From the NCBI GenBank assembly GCA_018228705.1, contig CP073694.1, positions 1,054,001-1,118,000 on the forward strand: DNA of 64,000 nucleotides, in the 5' to 3' direction. The position numbers and the translations under genes were made by a program. This document shows positions 1 to 7,499 of this stretch, in pieces. The notes beneath the pieces were generated by a model, which was not told the origin of the DNA, ran no database searches, and worked only from the letters and a program-made list of their open reading frames with translations. Within the stretch, counting starts at the first letter, position 1, and the number at the start of each line of letters is the position of its first letter. This DNA is from Dysosmobacter sp. Marseille-Q4140. Lineage in GTDB: Bacteria > Bacillota > Clostridia > Oscillospirales > Oscillospiraceae.

Positions 1-119
1 TGTCTGCCGCTGTGATGGCCGCAGCAGCAGCCCCCGTCCGGGTCGGTGGGGTCCAGGTGCAGGAGGTCCACCTTGACGGTGCTCTCCTGGGTGTCCATTT
101 GATTCAAATGATCCATCAT
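1..119 (-). CDS. Cys/His-rich protein, N-terminus only (runs off left edge)
   Basis: Only the first 39 codons are in the window. The start is one of two adjacent ATG codons (first at 119) after a GGAG ribosome binding site. The visible peptide is hydrophilic and acidic and then has a Cys-Cys-Cys-Gly-His-His run around residue 31, which looks like a metal-binding patch. I do not recognise the family. It has its own strong promoter carrying the same palindromic box that precedes the ABC and ECF units to the right, so it probably belongs to the same metal-responsive regulon. That function is inferred from context only. Confidence 0.6.
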   Translation of the reverse strand, partial: MMDHLNQMDTQESTVKVDLLHLDPTDPDGGCCCGHHSGR

Positions 120-169
120 AGCATTTACTCCTTCGGAACTTTTTATTGGTAAGCATTGTATTTGCTTTT

Positions 170-224
170 GGTTAGTTATTGCTAACCATAGCGCAATTAT
201 ATAAAATTGTACCCCCGCTGTCAA
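170..224 (-). promoter_or_regulatory. Promoter with palindromic operator, leftward gene
   Basis: On the minus strand TTGACA (219-224) is followed after 17 nt by TATAAT (196-201), a full consensus promoter. Just downstream, at 170-187, lies the perfect palindrome GGTTAG-N6-CTAACC, placed to cover the transcription start. The 14-bp core recurs unchanged at 1363-1376, with one change at 5723-5736, and as the same arms at 16505-16522. A repressor bound here would block initiation. Confidence 0.85.
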
Positions 225-226
225 GA

Positions 227-271
227 AACCGACTGCCGCAGGACGGAAAATCCTTCCTGCGGCAGTCGGTT
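227..271 (-). terminator. Hairpin terminator after the DUF4491 gene
   Basis: A 17-bp perfect stem (227-243 with 255-271) and an 11-nt loop overlap the stop codon of the leftward DUF4491 gene. The T-run on the minus side is poor, while the plus side is T-rich, so termination strength toward the left is uncertain. Confidence 0.65.
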
Positions 272-557
272 ATTTTCTTTTAGGATTTTTGGGAAACCAT
301 CCACGCTCTACGCGATGGGCCTGTTCCTTCAGCTCCCGGATGCTCCACAGGCAGCCTGCCCCCAAAAGCCCCAAAACAATGGAGATCAGTCCCTGAACGA
401 ACAAGGCCCCACAGAGAAAGAGCAGACCCGCAATCAGAAACACCGGCCAGACCCGCTGGGTGAAGTGGTATTCGCACCAGATTACCAGCGGATGGAATGC
501 ACCGATAATCAGCAGGGACGCCGCACCCACCGCGATCCCCTCAAAGTTTAGCTGCAT
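270..557 (-). CDS. DUF4491 family small membrane protein
   Basis: A protein of 95 residues with three hydrophobic segments and a basic C-terminus (ends KNPKRK). The N-terminal FEG..VG motif followed by IIGAFHPLVIWCEY and the later VWPVFLIAG match my memory of DUF4491, a Firmicutes membrane family of unknown function. I chose the ATG at 557 because a GAGG site sits 8 nt upstream; the ATG at 563 would lie directly against it. It is a single-gene unit between two regulated transcription units, with no visible functional link to either. Confidence 0.75.
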   Translation of the reverse strand: MQLNFEGIAVGAASLLIIGAFHPLVIWCEYHFTQRVWPVFLIAGLLFLCGALFVQGLISIVLGLLGAGCLWSIRELKEQAHRVERGWFPKNPKRK

Positions 558-626
558 AAGCATCACCTCGGGGCTATTATACCAGAAACGCGGAAAAATG
601 TAAACAGCTCTTTCCGCAGTTTCCCC

Positions 627-685
627 TTGACAGGTTCCACCCTCCATGCTATATTGATAATTAGATTATCGGTAATCAAATTATC
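627..685 (+). promoter_or_regulatory. Promoter and 30-bp palindrome of the first TetR gene
   Basis: TTGACA at 627-632, a 17-nt spacer and TATATT at 650-655 make a near-consensus promoter. Directly downstream, 656-685 is an imperfect 30-bp palindrome with arms GATAATT and AATTATC, typical in size and place for TetR self-repression. It differs from the GGTTAG box. Confidence 0.85.
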
Positions 686-703
686 TATTGAGGAGGCGAT
701 TGT

Positions 704-1321
704 ATGGCAGTGGCGGACCGCTCCATTGATCCCCGGATCCTGGAGAGCGCCCGAACAGAGTTCCTGGCAAGCGGCTTTGAAAAAGCGTCCCTTAAGACCA
801 TCTGCGAGGGGGCCGGAGTCACCACAGGAGCGCTGTATAAGCGCTACAAGGGAAAGGAGGAGCTGTTCTGTGCGGTGGTGGAACAGACGGTGTCGGACCT
901 GTACGAAGTGGCCCATGCCCGGGGGGATAAGGACCCCACGGCCATGTCCAACCAGGAACTGATCAAGGCGTGGGACATGGATGGGGCGGACATGATGTGG
1001 TGGTTCCGTTTCCTCTACGACCGGCGGGACGACTTCTATCTGCTGCTCTCCTGCTCCCAGGGGACCCGGTACGCCAACTTCCCCCACGATTGGGTGGAGC
1101 TTCTGACGAAGGCCACCAGCGCCTATCTGGCGGAGGCCCAGCGGCGTGGCCTGTGCCGGAACGATGTAGAGCCGGCGGAGCTGCACATCCTGCTGTCCGC
1201 TTTCTGGACCACGATTTATGAGCCCTTCATCCATCACTTCACCTGGGAACAGATCGAGGCCCACTGCCGGATCGTCTGCGGCCTGTTCAACTGGCATGGC
1301 GCGCTGCATTTTCAGAAATAG
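704..1321 (+). CDS. TetR/AcrR-family transcriptional repressor
   Basis: A 205-residue regulator. Residues 1-55 form the TetR helix-turn-helix (TICEGAGVTTGALYKRYKGK, then EELF). The rest is a Trp- and Tyr-rich ligand/dimerisation domain of usual length. The ATG follows a GAGGAGG site. It sits behind its own promoter and palindrome and ahead of a half-transporter pair, separated by a short terminator. By analogy it senses a small molecule and represses itself, and perhaps the transporters. The transporters carry a different box, so they may instead answer to another regulator. The ligand cannot be told from sequence. Confidence 0.9.
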   Translation: MAVADRSIDPRILESARTEFLASGFEKASLKTICEGAGVTTGALYKRYKGKEELFCAVVEQTVSDLYEVAHARGDKDPTAMSNQELIKAWDMDGADMMWWFRFLYDRRDDFYLLLSCSQGTRYANFPHDWVELLTKATSAYLAEAQRRGLCRNDVEPAELHILLSAFWTTIYEPFIHHFTWEQIEAHCRIVCGLFNWHGALHFQK

Positions 1322-1327
1322 GGAAAG

Positions 1328-1349
1328 CCTCTCCAGCGGAGAGGTTTTT
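1328..1349 (+). terminator. Short terminator between TetR and ABC genes
   Basis: Stem CCTCTCC/GGAGAGG with a 3-nt loop and TTTTT (1345-1349), right after the TetR stop codon. It implies that the ABC genes have their own start or depend on limited read-through. Confidence 0.7.
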
Positions 1350-1361
1350 CACCGGCCAAGA

Positions 1362-1377
1362 GTTAGCAATAACTAAT
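1362..1377 (+). promoter_or_regulatory. GTTAG-type operator before the first ABC pair
   Basis: The core TTAGCAATAACTAA (1363-1376) is identical, in reverse complement, to the operator core at 172-185. It lies just upstream of the AAAGGAGG ribosome site of the ABC gene. No clear -35/-10 pair is visible here; the -10 may lie inside the box (TAACTAAT). Confidence 0.75.
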
Positions 1378-1399
1378 CTCAAAAAAAGGAGGTTCGACT

Positions 1400-3148
1400 G
1401 TGTTTCAAAAAGTTTTGGAGTATGCGGGCGAGTATCGGAAGACTACCTATCTCTCTATGGCGGTGATGCTCATCGGCATCGTCATGAATGTGCTCCCCTT
1501 CCTGTTCATCTACCAACTGATCCGGCCCCTGCTGCTGGGAGAATCGCTGGAGCTTGGATACGCGGCGTGGCGGGTGGCAGCCATCGCCGTCTGCGGGATT
1601 CTGTACGCTGTTTTGTATGTGAAAGGCCTGTCCCTCTCCCATCGGGCGGCCTACAACACCCTGAAAAACCTGCGGGCTTCCCTCCAGGGAAAGCTGGAGC
1701 GGCAGCCCCTGGGCGTGATCCAGGAGAAGGGCGTGGGCGCCTTGAAGAAGATGTTCATTGACGACATCGACTCCATTGAGCTGCTGCTGGCCCATGCCCT
1801 GCCGGAGGGGCTGGCCAATCTGGCGGTGCCTGCCTTTGTCTTTCTCGCCATGTTCTTCGTGGACTGGAAGCTGGCACTGCTCTCCCTGTGTGCTCTGCCG
1901 TTGGGTCTGGTGGCTATGATGGCCATGTACCGCGCCGGCACCAGCAAGATGGGAGCCTACTATGCCTCCGCCCAGAAGATGAACAACACCATCGTGGAGT
2001 ACATCAACGGCATGGAGGTGGTGAAGGTCTTCAACCGGGATGGGGAGTCCTACCAGCGCTTTGAGCAGGATGTGCGGGGCTACCGGGACTTCACCCTGGC
2101 CTGGTACAAGGTCTGCTGGCCCTGGATGGCCCTCTACAACAGCATCCTGCCCTGTGTGGCCCTGTTCACCCTGCCCATCGGGGCGTACCTGGTTTTGGTA
2201 GGATACTCCACCCTGCCGGACTTCGCCCTGGTGCTGTGCATGTCCTTCGGCGTGGGTGCGCCCCTGCTGCGGGCACTGGGGTTTATGTCCACCCTGCCCC
2301 AGATCAACTACAAGATCACCGCGCTGGAGCAGCTGATGGGCGCACCGGCTCTGGAGCAGACAGAGGCAGGCTTCTCTGGTGAGGATCACTCCGTTTCCTT
2401 TGAGGATGTCCGCTTTGCCTATCAGGAGGACGAGGTGCTCCACGGCATCTCCCTCACCGCGCCGGAGGGGAGCCTCACCGCCCTGGTGGGGGAGTCGGGC
2501 AGCGGCAAGTCCACCCTGGCCAAGCTCCTGGTCCACTACTACGATGTGACCGGCGGGAGCATCCGCGTGGGCGGCCAGGACATCCGGGAGATGAGCGTGG
2601 AGGCCCTCAACGACCAGATCTCCTATGTGGCCCAGGAGCAGTTCCTGTTCAACATGAGCCTGCTGGAGAACATCCGCCTGGGCCGTCCGGAGGCCACGGA
2701 TCAGGAGGTTCTGGCCGCGGCGGAGAAGGCCCAGTGCGGGGAGTTCCTTGCCCGGCTGGAGAATGGCATCCACACCATGGTCGGGGACGGGGGCAAAATG
2801 CTTTCCGGCGGGGAGCGGCAGCGCATCTCTCTGGCCCGGGCGATCTTGAAAAACGCCCCTATCGTGGTGCTGGACGAGGCCACCGCCTTCATGGATCCGG
2901 AGAATGAGGAGAAGATGAACGAGGCCATTGCCGAAGTGATCCGGGGTAAGACAGTCCTCGTCATCGCCCACCGGCTCCACTCCATCGTGAATGCGGATCA
3001 AATCTGCGTGCTGGAGCAGGGCACTGTGGCCGATGTGGGCACCCACGAGGAGCTGCTGGGCCGCTGCCCGGCGTATCAAAAGCTCTGGCAGGCTGCGGAG
3101 GACAGCGCCCAATGGGGCGTGAATCAGAGAGGAGGCGCGGTACAATGA
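1400..3148 (+). CDS. Half-size ABC transporter (membrane + ATPase), pair 1 first subunit
   Basis: A 582-residue fusion of a six-helix type IV (exporter-fold) membrane domain (about 1-310) and a nucleotide-binding domain. Walker A GESGSGKST lies near residue 365, the signature LSGGERQ near 468, Walker B IVVLDEAT with catalytic Glu near 488 and the H-loop His in IAHRL. The start is GTG at 1400, supported by AAAGGAGG nine bases before. The stop overlaps the next gene (ATGA), so the two probably form a heterodimer. Both ATP sites look intact. The closest functional analogues by layout are YbtP/YbtQ and IrtA/IrtB, which import metal-siderophores despite the exporter fold. Drug or peptide export is the alternative. 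Confidence 0.88.
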   Translation: MFQKVLEYAGEYRKTTYLSMAVMLIGIVMNVLPFLFIYQLIRPLLLGESLELGYAAWRVAAIAVCGILYAVLYVKGLSLSHRAAYNTLKNLRASLQGKLERQPLGVIQEKGVGALKKMFIDDIDSIELLLAHALPEGLANLAVPAFVFLAMFFVDWKLALLSLCALPLGLVAMMAMYRAGTSKMGAYYASAQKMNNTIVEYINGMEVVKVFNRDGESYQRFEQDVRGYRDFTLAWYKVCWPWMALYNSILPCVALFTLPIGAYLVLVGYSTLPDFALVLCMSFGVGAPLLRALGFMSTLPQINYKITALEQLMGAPALEQTEAGFSGEDHSVSFEDVRFAYQEDEVLHGISLTAPEGSLTALVGESGSGKSTLAKLLVHYYDVTGGSIRVGGQDIREMSVEALNDQISYVAQEQFLFNMSLLENIRLGRPEATDQEVLAAAEKAQCGEFLARLENGIHTMVGDGGKMLSGGERQRISLARAILKNAPIVVLDEATAFMDPENEEKMNEAIAEVIRGKTVLVIAHRLHSIVNADQICVLEQGTVADVGTHEELLGRCPAYQKLWQAAEDSAQWGVNQRGGAVQ

Positions 3149-4896
3149 TCCAACTGATGAAACGGATTCTGGCGGTCTCCGGCCGGTATAAGCGGCGGAT
3201 CCAAATCGCCTTTGTCTTTTCGTTCCTGAAATCCCTGCTGGCCAAAGCGCCGATCATGCTGGCGTTCCTGGTGCTCTCCAGCTTTTACGAGGGGACCATC
3301 ACCGCCGGCGACTGCCTCTGGTACGGCATCGCCCTGGTGGTCTGCGTCTTGCTTCAGGTCCTCTTTCACCACATCGCCGACCGGCTCCAGTCCGCGGCGG
3401 GTTTCCTGGTATTTTCGGACATGCGGATGGATCTGGGTGCCCACTTGCGGCGGATGCCCATGGGCTACTTCACCGAGGGCAACATTGGCAAAATCAGCTC
3501 CGTCCTTTCCTCCGACATGGTGTTCATTGAGGAAAACTGCATGACCGTACTGGCGGACATGATGAGCTACATTTTTGCCCAAGCCATCCTGGTGGTCTTC
3601 CTGCTCTGCTTTGACCTCTGGATCGGTCTGGCAGCCCTTGCGATCATCGGCATCGTGCTGCTCATTGCCCGGGGCATGAAGCGTGAGGCCCTCCAGGACT
3701 CCGTGGCGCGGCAGGAGCAGAACGAGAATCTCACCGAGGCGGTGCTGGACTTCGTGGAAGGCATCGGGATCATCAAGACCTACAATCTTCTGGGAGAAAA
3801 GTCCCGGGAACTGACCGATAACTTCCAAAGGAGCTGCGACACCAGTCTTCAGTTTGAGGAGGACCACTCCCCCTGGCAGCTGCGGCTGAACCTGGCCTAC
3901 GGCCTGGGGGCGGCGGCCATCGAGGCCATCGCCCTGGCGCTGGAGAGCGCCGGACTCATGAGCGTCCCCTACCTGGTGGGCATCATGCTCTTCGTCTTTG
4001 ACCTGTTCGGCCCCATCAAGGCCCTGTATACCCAGGCCACCCGGCTGACCGTCATGAACAGCTGCATGGACCGGATCGAGGAGGTCTTTCACGAGCCGGA
4101 GCTGCCGGACGACGGCCGGGACTCCATCCCGGATACCGGCGAAGCCCCGGAGGTGGAGTTCCAGCATGTGCGCTTTGCCTATGGGGAGAAAGAGGTACTC
4201 CACGACATCTCCTTCTCCCTGCCCCGGAACCAGATGCTGGCCCTGGTAGGACCCTCCGGCGGGGGCAAATCCACCATCGCCAACCTGCTCACCCGTTTCT
4301 GGGATGTGAAAGGCGGCCGGGTACTGGTTCGAGGAAAGGACGTGCGTGAGGTGAAACTCTCTGACCTAATGGACCACATCAGCATGGTGTTCCAGCGGGT
4401 CTATCTCTTCCAGGACACCATCTACAACAACATCGCCATGGGCCGCCCGGACGCCACCCGGGAGGAGGTGCTGGAGGCGGCCCGCAAGGCCCGGTGCTAT
4501 GACTTTGTGATGGCCCTGCCCGACGGGTTCGACACAGTGATCGGTGAAGGGGGCGAGAGCCTCTCCGGTGGGGAGCGGCAGCGGATCTCCATTGCCCGCT
4601 GCATCCTGAAGGACGCCCCTATCGTCATCTTGGACGAGGCTACTGCCAGTGTGGACACAGACAATGAGAGCTACATCCAGCAGGCCATCTCAGAGCTGGT
4701 GAAGGGCAAGACCCTGCTGGTCATCGCCCACCGGCTGAACACCATCCGGGGCGCGGATCAGATCCTCGTCGTATCCAATGGGGAGATCGTTCAGCGGGGC
4801 ACCCATCAGTCGCTGATGGAGGAGGGCGGTATCTACCGGAACTTCGTCACCGTGCGGCAGCAGAGCCGGGGGTGGAACCGCCAAGCCGGTGCATAG
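3145..4896 (+). CDS. Half-size ABC transporter, pair 1 second subunit
   Basis: A 583-residue partner of the preceding gene. The ATG at 3145 overlaps its stop codon and has a GGAGG upstream; a longer in-frame start at 3112 lacks a ribosome site. The membrane domain spans roughly 1-310. The nucleotide-binding domain has Walker A GPSGGGKST near 368, LSGGERQ near 473, IVILDEAT near 493 and an intact H-loop. The N-terminal helix is preceded by basic residues (KRR), as in inner-membrane half transporters. A strong terminator follows. The substrate is unknown; a metallophore or small lipophilic compound is plausible given the shared operator with the ECF/DtxR unit. Confidence 0.88.
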   Translation: MIQLMKRILAVSGRYKRRIQIAFVFSFLKSLLAKAPIMLAFLVLSSFYEGTITAGDCLWYGIALVVCVLLQVLFHHIADRLQSAAGFLVFSDMRMDLGAHLRRMPMGYFTEGNIGKISSVLSSDMVFIEENCMTVLADMMSYIFAQAILVVFLLCFDLWIGLAALAIIGIVLLIARGMKREALQDSVARQEQNENLTEAVLDFVEGIGIIKTYNLLGEKSRELTDNFQRSCDTSLQFEEDHSPWQLRLNLAYGLGAAAIEAIALALESAGLMSVPYLVGIMLFVFDLFGPIKALYTQATRLTVMNSCMDRIEEVFHEPELPDDGRDSIPDTGEAPEVEFQHVRFAYGEKEVLHDISFSLPRNQMLALVGPSGGGKSTIANLLTRFWDVKGGRVLVRGKDVREVKLSDLMDHISMVFQRVYLFQDTIYNNIAMGRPDATREEVLEAARKARCYDFVMALPDGFDTVIGEGGESLSGGERQRISIARCILKDAPIVILDEATASVDTDNESYIQQAISELVKGKTLLVIAHRLNTIRGADQILVVSNGEIVQRGTHQSLMEEGGIYRNFVTVRQQSRGWNRQAGA

Positions 4897-4917
4897 CAGA
4901 AAATCCATCATAGGTTT

Positions 4918-4953
4918 GGGACGCAGTGCCTTTCCGGCGCTGCGTCCCTTTTT
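4918..4953 (+). terminator. Rho-independent terminator after ABC pair 1
   Basis: A 9-bp stem GGGACGCAG/CTGCGTCCC, loop of 13 nt, followed by TTTTT. Confidence 0.9.
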
Positions 4954-4964
4954 CTGCACAGGAC

Positions 4965-5018
4965 TTGACAATGAGAATACAGTATGCTATATTCATAACA
5001 TCGTTTTATAACAATGTT
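4965..5018 (+). promoter_or_regulatory. Promoter and palindrome of the second TetR gene
   Basis: TTGACA (4965-4970), 17-nt spacer and TATATT (4988-4993), the same layout as the first TetR promoter. An imperfect palindrome with arms ACAT and ATGT at 4998-5017 overlaps the start of transcription and is the likely self-operator. Confidence 0.8.
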
Positions 5019-5046
5019 TTGAATATGCTGTAAAGAAGGTGAAGGT

Positions 5047-5670
5047 ATGGCAAAGCAGAAGCCCGGCGTCTATGACCGGGTGCTGGAGTGCGCCAAGGAC
5101 GAGTTTTTGTCCAAAGGCTTTCTGGACGCCTCCCTGCGGGCTATCGCCCAGGAGGCGGGCACCAGCACCGGGTCCATCTACACCCGCTTTGGGGACAAGG
5201 AGGGTCTGTTTCGGGCGATTGTAGAACCGGTGGTGGACGAGTTCCGGGCCATGTTCCGGGAGATCCAGGAGAGCTTCCACCAGCTGGATGGCGAGACGCA
5301 GAAAGCGGAGATGGGGCAGTACACCGCCCGCCATCAGATGGACCTGCTGGACTACATCTACGACCACTTCGATGTGTTCCGCCTCCTGCTGGACGGGGCC
5401 CACGGCACCCGGTTCGCCTGTTTCCTGGACGAACTGGTGGATATCGAGGTGGAGTATACCTACCAGTACATGGAGGTCATCGGCTGTGAGAGCGTGAAGT
5501 CCGGCCAGGTGACGGAGGAGTTCATCCACATCATCGTCACCGCCTATTTCAACGGCATGTTCGAGGTGGTGCGCCACAACATGGACCGGGCCGCCGCCCA
5601 TCGCTATGTGAAGATGCTCAACGACTACCATATGGCGGGCTTCGGCACTGTGTTCGATCCCCAGCCCTGA
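5047..5670 (+). CDS. TetR/AcrR-family transcriptional repressor
   Basis: A 207-residue regulator with the TetR DNA-binding helices at about 10-55 (SLRAIAQEAGTSTGSIYTRF), a following FRAIV segment, and a C-terminal ligand domain. The ATG follows AAGAAGGTGAAGGT. It is a paralogue in layout of the TetR at 704: consensus promoter, palindrome, TetR, short terminator, GTTAG box, half-transporter pair. The repeat suggests that the whole unit was duplicated and then diverged. The ligand is unknown. Confidence 0.9.
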   Translation: MAKQKPGVYDRVLECAKDEFLSKGFLDASLRAIAQEAGTSTGSIYTRFGDKEGLFRAIVEPVVDEFRAMFREIQESFHQLDGETQKAEMGQYTARHQMDLLDYIYDHFDVFRLLLDGAHGTRFACFLDELVDIEVEYTYQYMEVIGCESVKSGQVTEEFIHIIVTAYFNGMFEVVRHNMDRAAAHRYVKMLNDYHMAGFGTVFDPQP

Positions 5671-5677
5671 ATCAAGC

Positions 5678-5708
5678 AGGCTGTCCCCCCTTCTGGGTGC
5701 AGCCTTTT
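5678..5708 (+). terminator. Terminator after second TetR gene
   Basis: Stem AGGCTG/CAGCCT with an inner CCC/GGG pairing and TTTT, eight bases after the TetR stop. Same position as the terminator behind the first TetR. Confidence 0.6.
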
Positions 5709-5721
5709 GATTTCACAGAAA

Positions 5722-5738
5722 GTTAGCAATCACTAACC
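5722..5738 (+). promoter_or_regulatory. GTTAG-type operator before the second ABC pair
   Basis: Core TTAGCAATCACTAA (5723-5736) differs by one base from the cores at 172 and 1363 and stands directly before the AAGGAGG ribosome site of the next gene. No confident -35/-10 pair is visible. Confidence 0.75.
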
Positions 5739-5756
5739 ATTAAGGAGGAATTCACG

Positions 5757-7499
5757 ATGAAGCAACAAAATCCCATGCTTCGGCTATGGGAACTGGGTGA
5801 GGCACAGCACGGCAGCCTGATTCAGGCCATCCTGTCCGCCGTGGTGGGGGTGCTGTGCGGCATGGCCCCCTACTTTGCCGCCGCTCAGATCATCCTCGGT
5901 CTGTTGTCCGGAAACCAGGAATTTTCGTTCTACCTGATCTGGTGCGCCGTGGCCCTGGCGGGGTTTCTGCTGCGGGCCAGCCTCTACTCCCTGGCCCTGT
6001 CCATTTCCCACAAGGCTACCTTCTCCATTCTGAAGTCCATCCGGGAGAAAATTTTGGAGAAACTCCCCAGAATGCCTCTCGGCACCATCCTGGATACCTC
6101 CAGCGGCCAGATGAAGCAGGTCATCGTTGACCAGGTGGAGAGCATGGAGCGGCCCCTGGCCCATCTATTGCCGGAGATGACCGCCAACGTGCTTGGGCCG
6201 GTGTGCATCCTCGTCTACCTGTTCATATTGGACTGGAGGATGGCCCTGCTGAGCCTGGTGTCCATCCCGGTGGGCATGGCCTTCATGATGGCGGTAATGG
6301 CCAACTACGGCAAGCAGTACGAGGGCTCCGTCAAGACCACCCAGGCCATGAACAGCGCCATCGTGGAGTACATCGGCGGCATTGAGGTCATCAAGGCCTT
6401 CAATCAGGGGAAGCAGTCCTACGCCCGGTTTTCCGACAGCGTAAAGGCCAACGCCTCCTACTTCTACCACTGGATGAAAAGCTGCCAGCTGCCCATCTCC
6501 CTGTCCAAGGCCATCTCCCCCACCACCATGATCACCATTTTGCCGGTGGGCTGGCTCCTGTATGCCGGCGGGAGTCTGCCGGTGGAGACCTTCATCACCA
6601 CCATCGTGCTGTCCCTGGGCATCGCCGGACCGCTGCTCTCCGCCATGGACTTTGTGGATAGTCTGGCTAAGGTAGGCACCATCGTGGGCTCAGTGGACGA
6701 GATTTTGAACGGTGAGGAGCAAGACCACGGGAACGCCCCGGTGCAGTTCCAGGGGCGGGACATCGCCCTCTCCCATGTGTCCTTCGGCTACCACGCGGAC
6801 AAGGAGGTCCTCCACGACGTGTCCCTCACCATCCCCGCCGGCACCATGACTGCCTTTGTGGGCCCCTCCGGCTCCGGCAAGTCCACCATCGCCAAACTGA
6901 TCGCCGGGTTCTGGGATGTGTCCGCCGGTACCATCACCCTGGGCGGGCAGGATCTGAAGAAAATCCCGCTACCCCAGCTCTATGACCAGGTGGCCTTTGT
7001 GTCCCAGGACAACTACCTCTTTGACGAGAGCGTCCGGGAGAACATCCGCATGGGCCGCCCCAATGCCGCCGAACAGGAGGTGGAGGCTGTGGCTAAGGCC
7101 GCCGGGTGCGACGATTTCATTCGGGCCCTGGAACAGGGCTATGACACCATCGTGGGCGGAGGCGGCGCCCACCTCTCCGGCGGGGAGCGGCAGCGCATAG
7201 CCATCGCCCGAGCCATGCTGAAGGATGCTCCTATTGTCGTTCTTGACGAGGCCACCGCCTACATTGACCCAGAAAACGAAGCCCTGGTCCAGCGTGCAGT
7301 GGGCAAGCTGGTTGCGGGCAGGACGGTGCTGGTCATCGCCCACCGGCTGAGCACCATCACTGGCGCGGACCAGATCGTGGTGGTGAACGGCGGCCGCATC
7401 GAGGCCACTGGCAAGCACGAGAAACTGTTGGACACCTGCCCCCTCTATCGGGAGATGTGGCAGGCCCACATGGGGGTAAAGGAGGGCGAGCAGGCATGA
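5757..7499 (+). CDS. Half-size ABC transporter, pair 2 first subunit
   Basis: A 580-residue membrane-ATPase fusion. Membrane helices fill about 1-310; Walker A GPSGSGKST starts near 368, LSGGERQ near 472, IVVLDEAT near 492, and the H-loop His is present. The ATG has AAGGAGG nine bases upstream. The stop overlaps the start of the next gene. It is clearly homologous to the gene at 1400 (shared motifs NNTIVEYI/NSAIVEYI and MEVVK/IEVIK in the coupling region). Transport direction and substrate are not visible; the shared box points to metal-linked control. Confidence 0.88.
   Translation: MKQQNPMLRLWELGEAQHGSLIQAILSAVVGVLCGMAPYFAAAQIILGLLSGNQEFSFYLIWCAVALAGFLLRASLYSLALSISHKATFSILKSIREKILEKLPRMPLGTILDTSSGQMKQVIVDQVESMERPLAHLLPEMTANVLGPVCILVYLFILDWRMALLSLVSIPVGMAFMMAVMANYGKQYEGSVKTTQAMNSAIVEYIGGIEVIKAFNQGKQSYARFSDSVKANASYFYHWMKSCQLPISLSKAISPTTMITILPVGWLLYAGGSLPVETFITTIVLSLGIAGPLLSAMDFVDSLAKVGTIVGSVDEILNGEEQDHGNAPVQFQGRDIALSHVSFGYHADKEVLHDVSLTIPAGTMTAFVGPSGSGKSTIAKLIAGFWDVSAGTITLGGQDLKKIPLPQLYDQVAFVSQDNYLFDESVRENIRMGRPNAAEQEVEAVAKAAGCDDFIRALEQGYDTIVGGGGAHLSGGERQRIAIARAMLKDAPIVVLDEATAYIDPENEALVQRAVGKLVAGRTVLVIAHRLSTITGADQIVVVNGGRIEATGKHEKLLDTCPLYREMWQAHMGVKEGEQA

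Noticed and set aside
1379..3145. Long open frame antisense to the first half-transporter gene
   Set aside because: High GC and codon bias create stop-free antisense frames; the plus strand has full ABC motifs and a ribosome site, the minus frame is His/Gln-rich without any domain.
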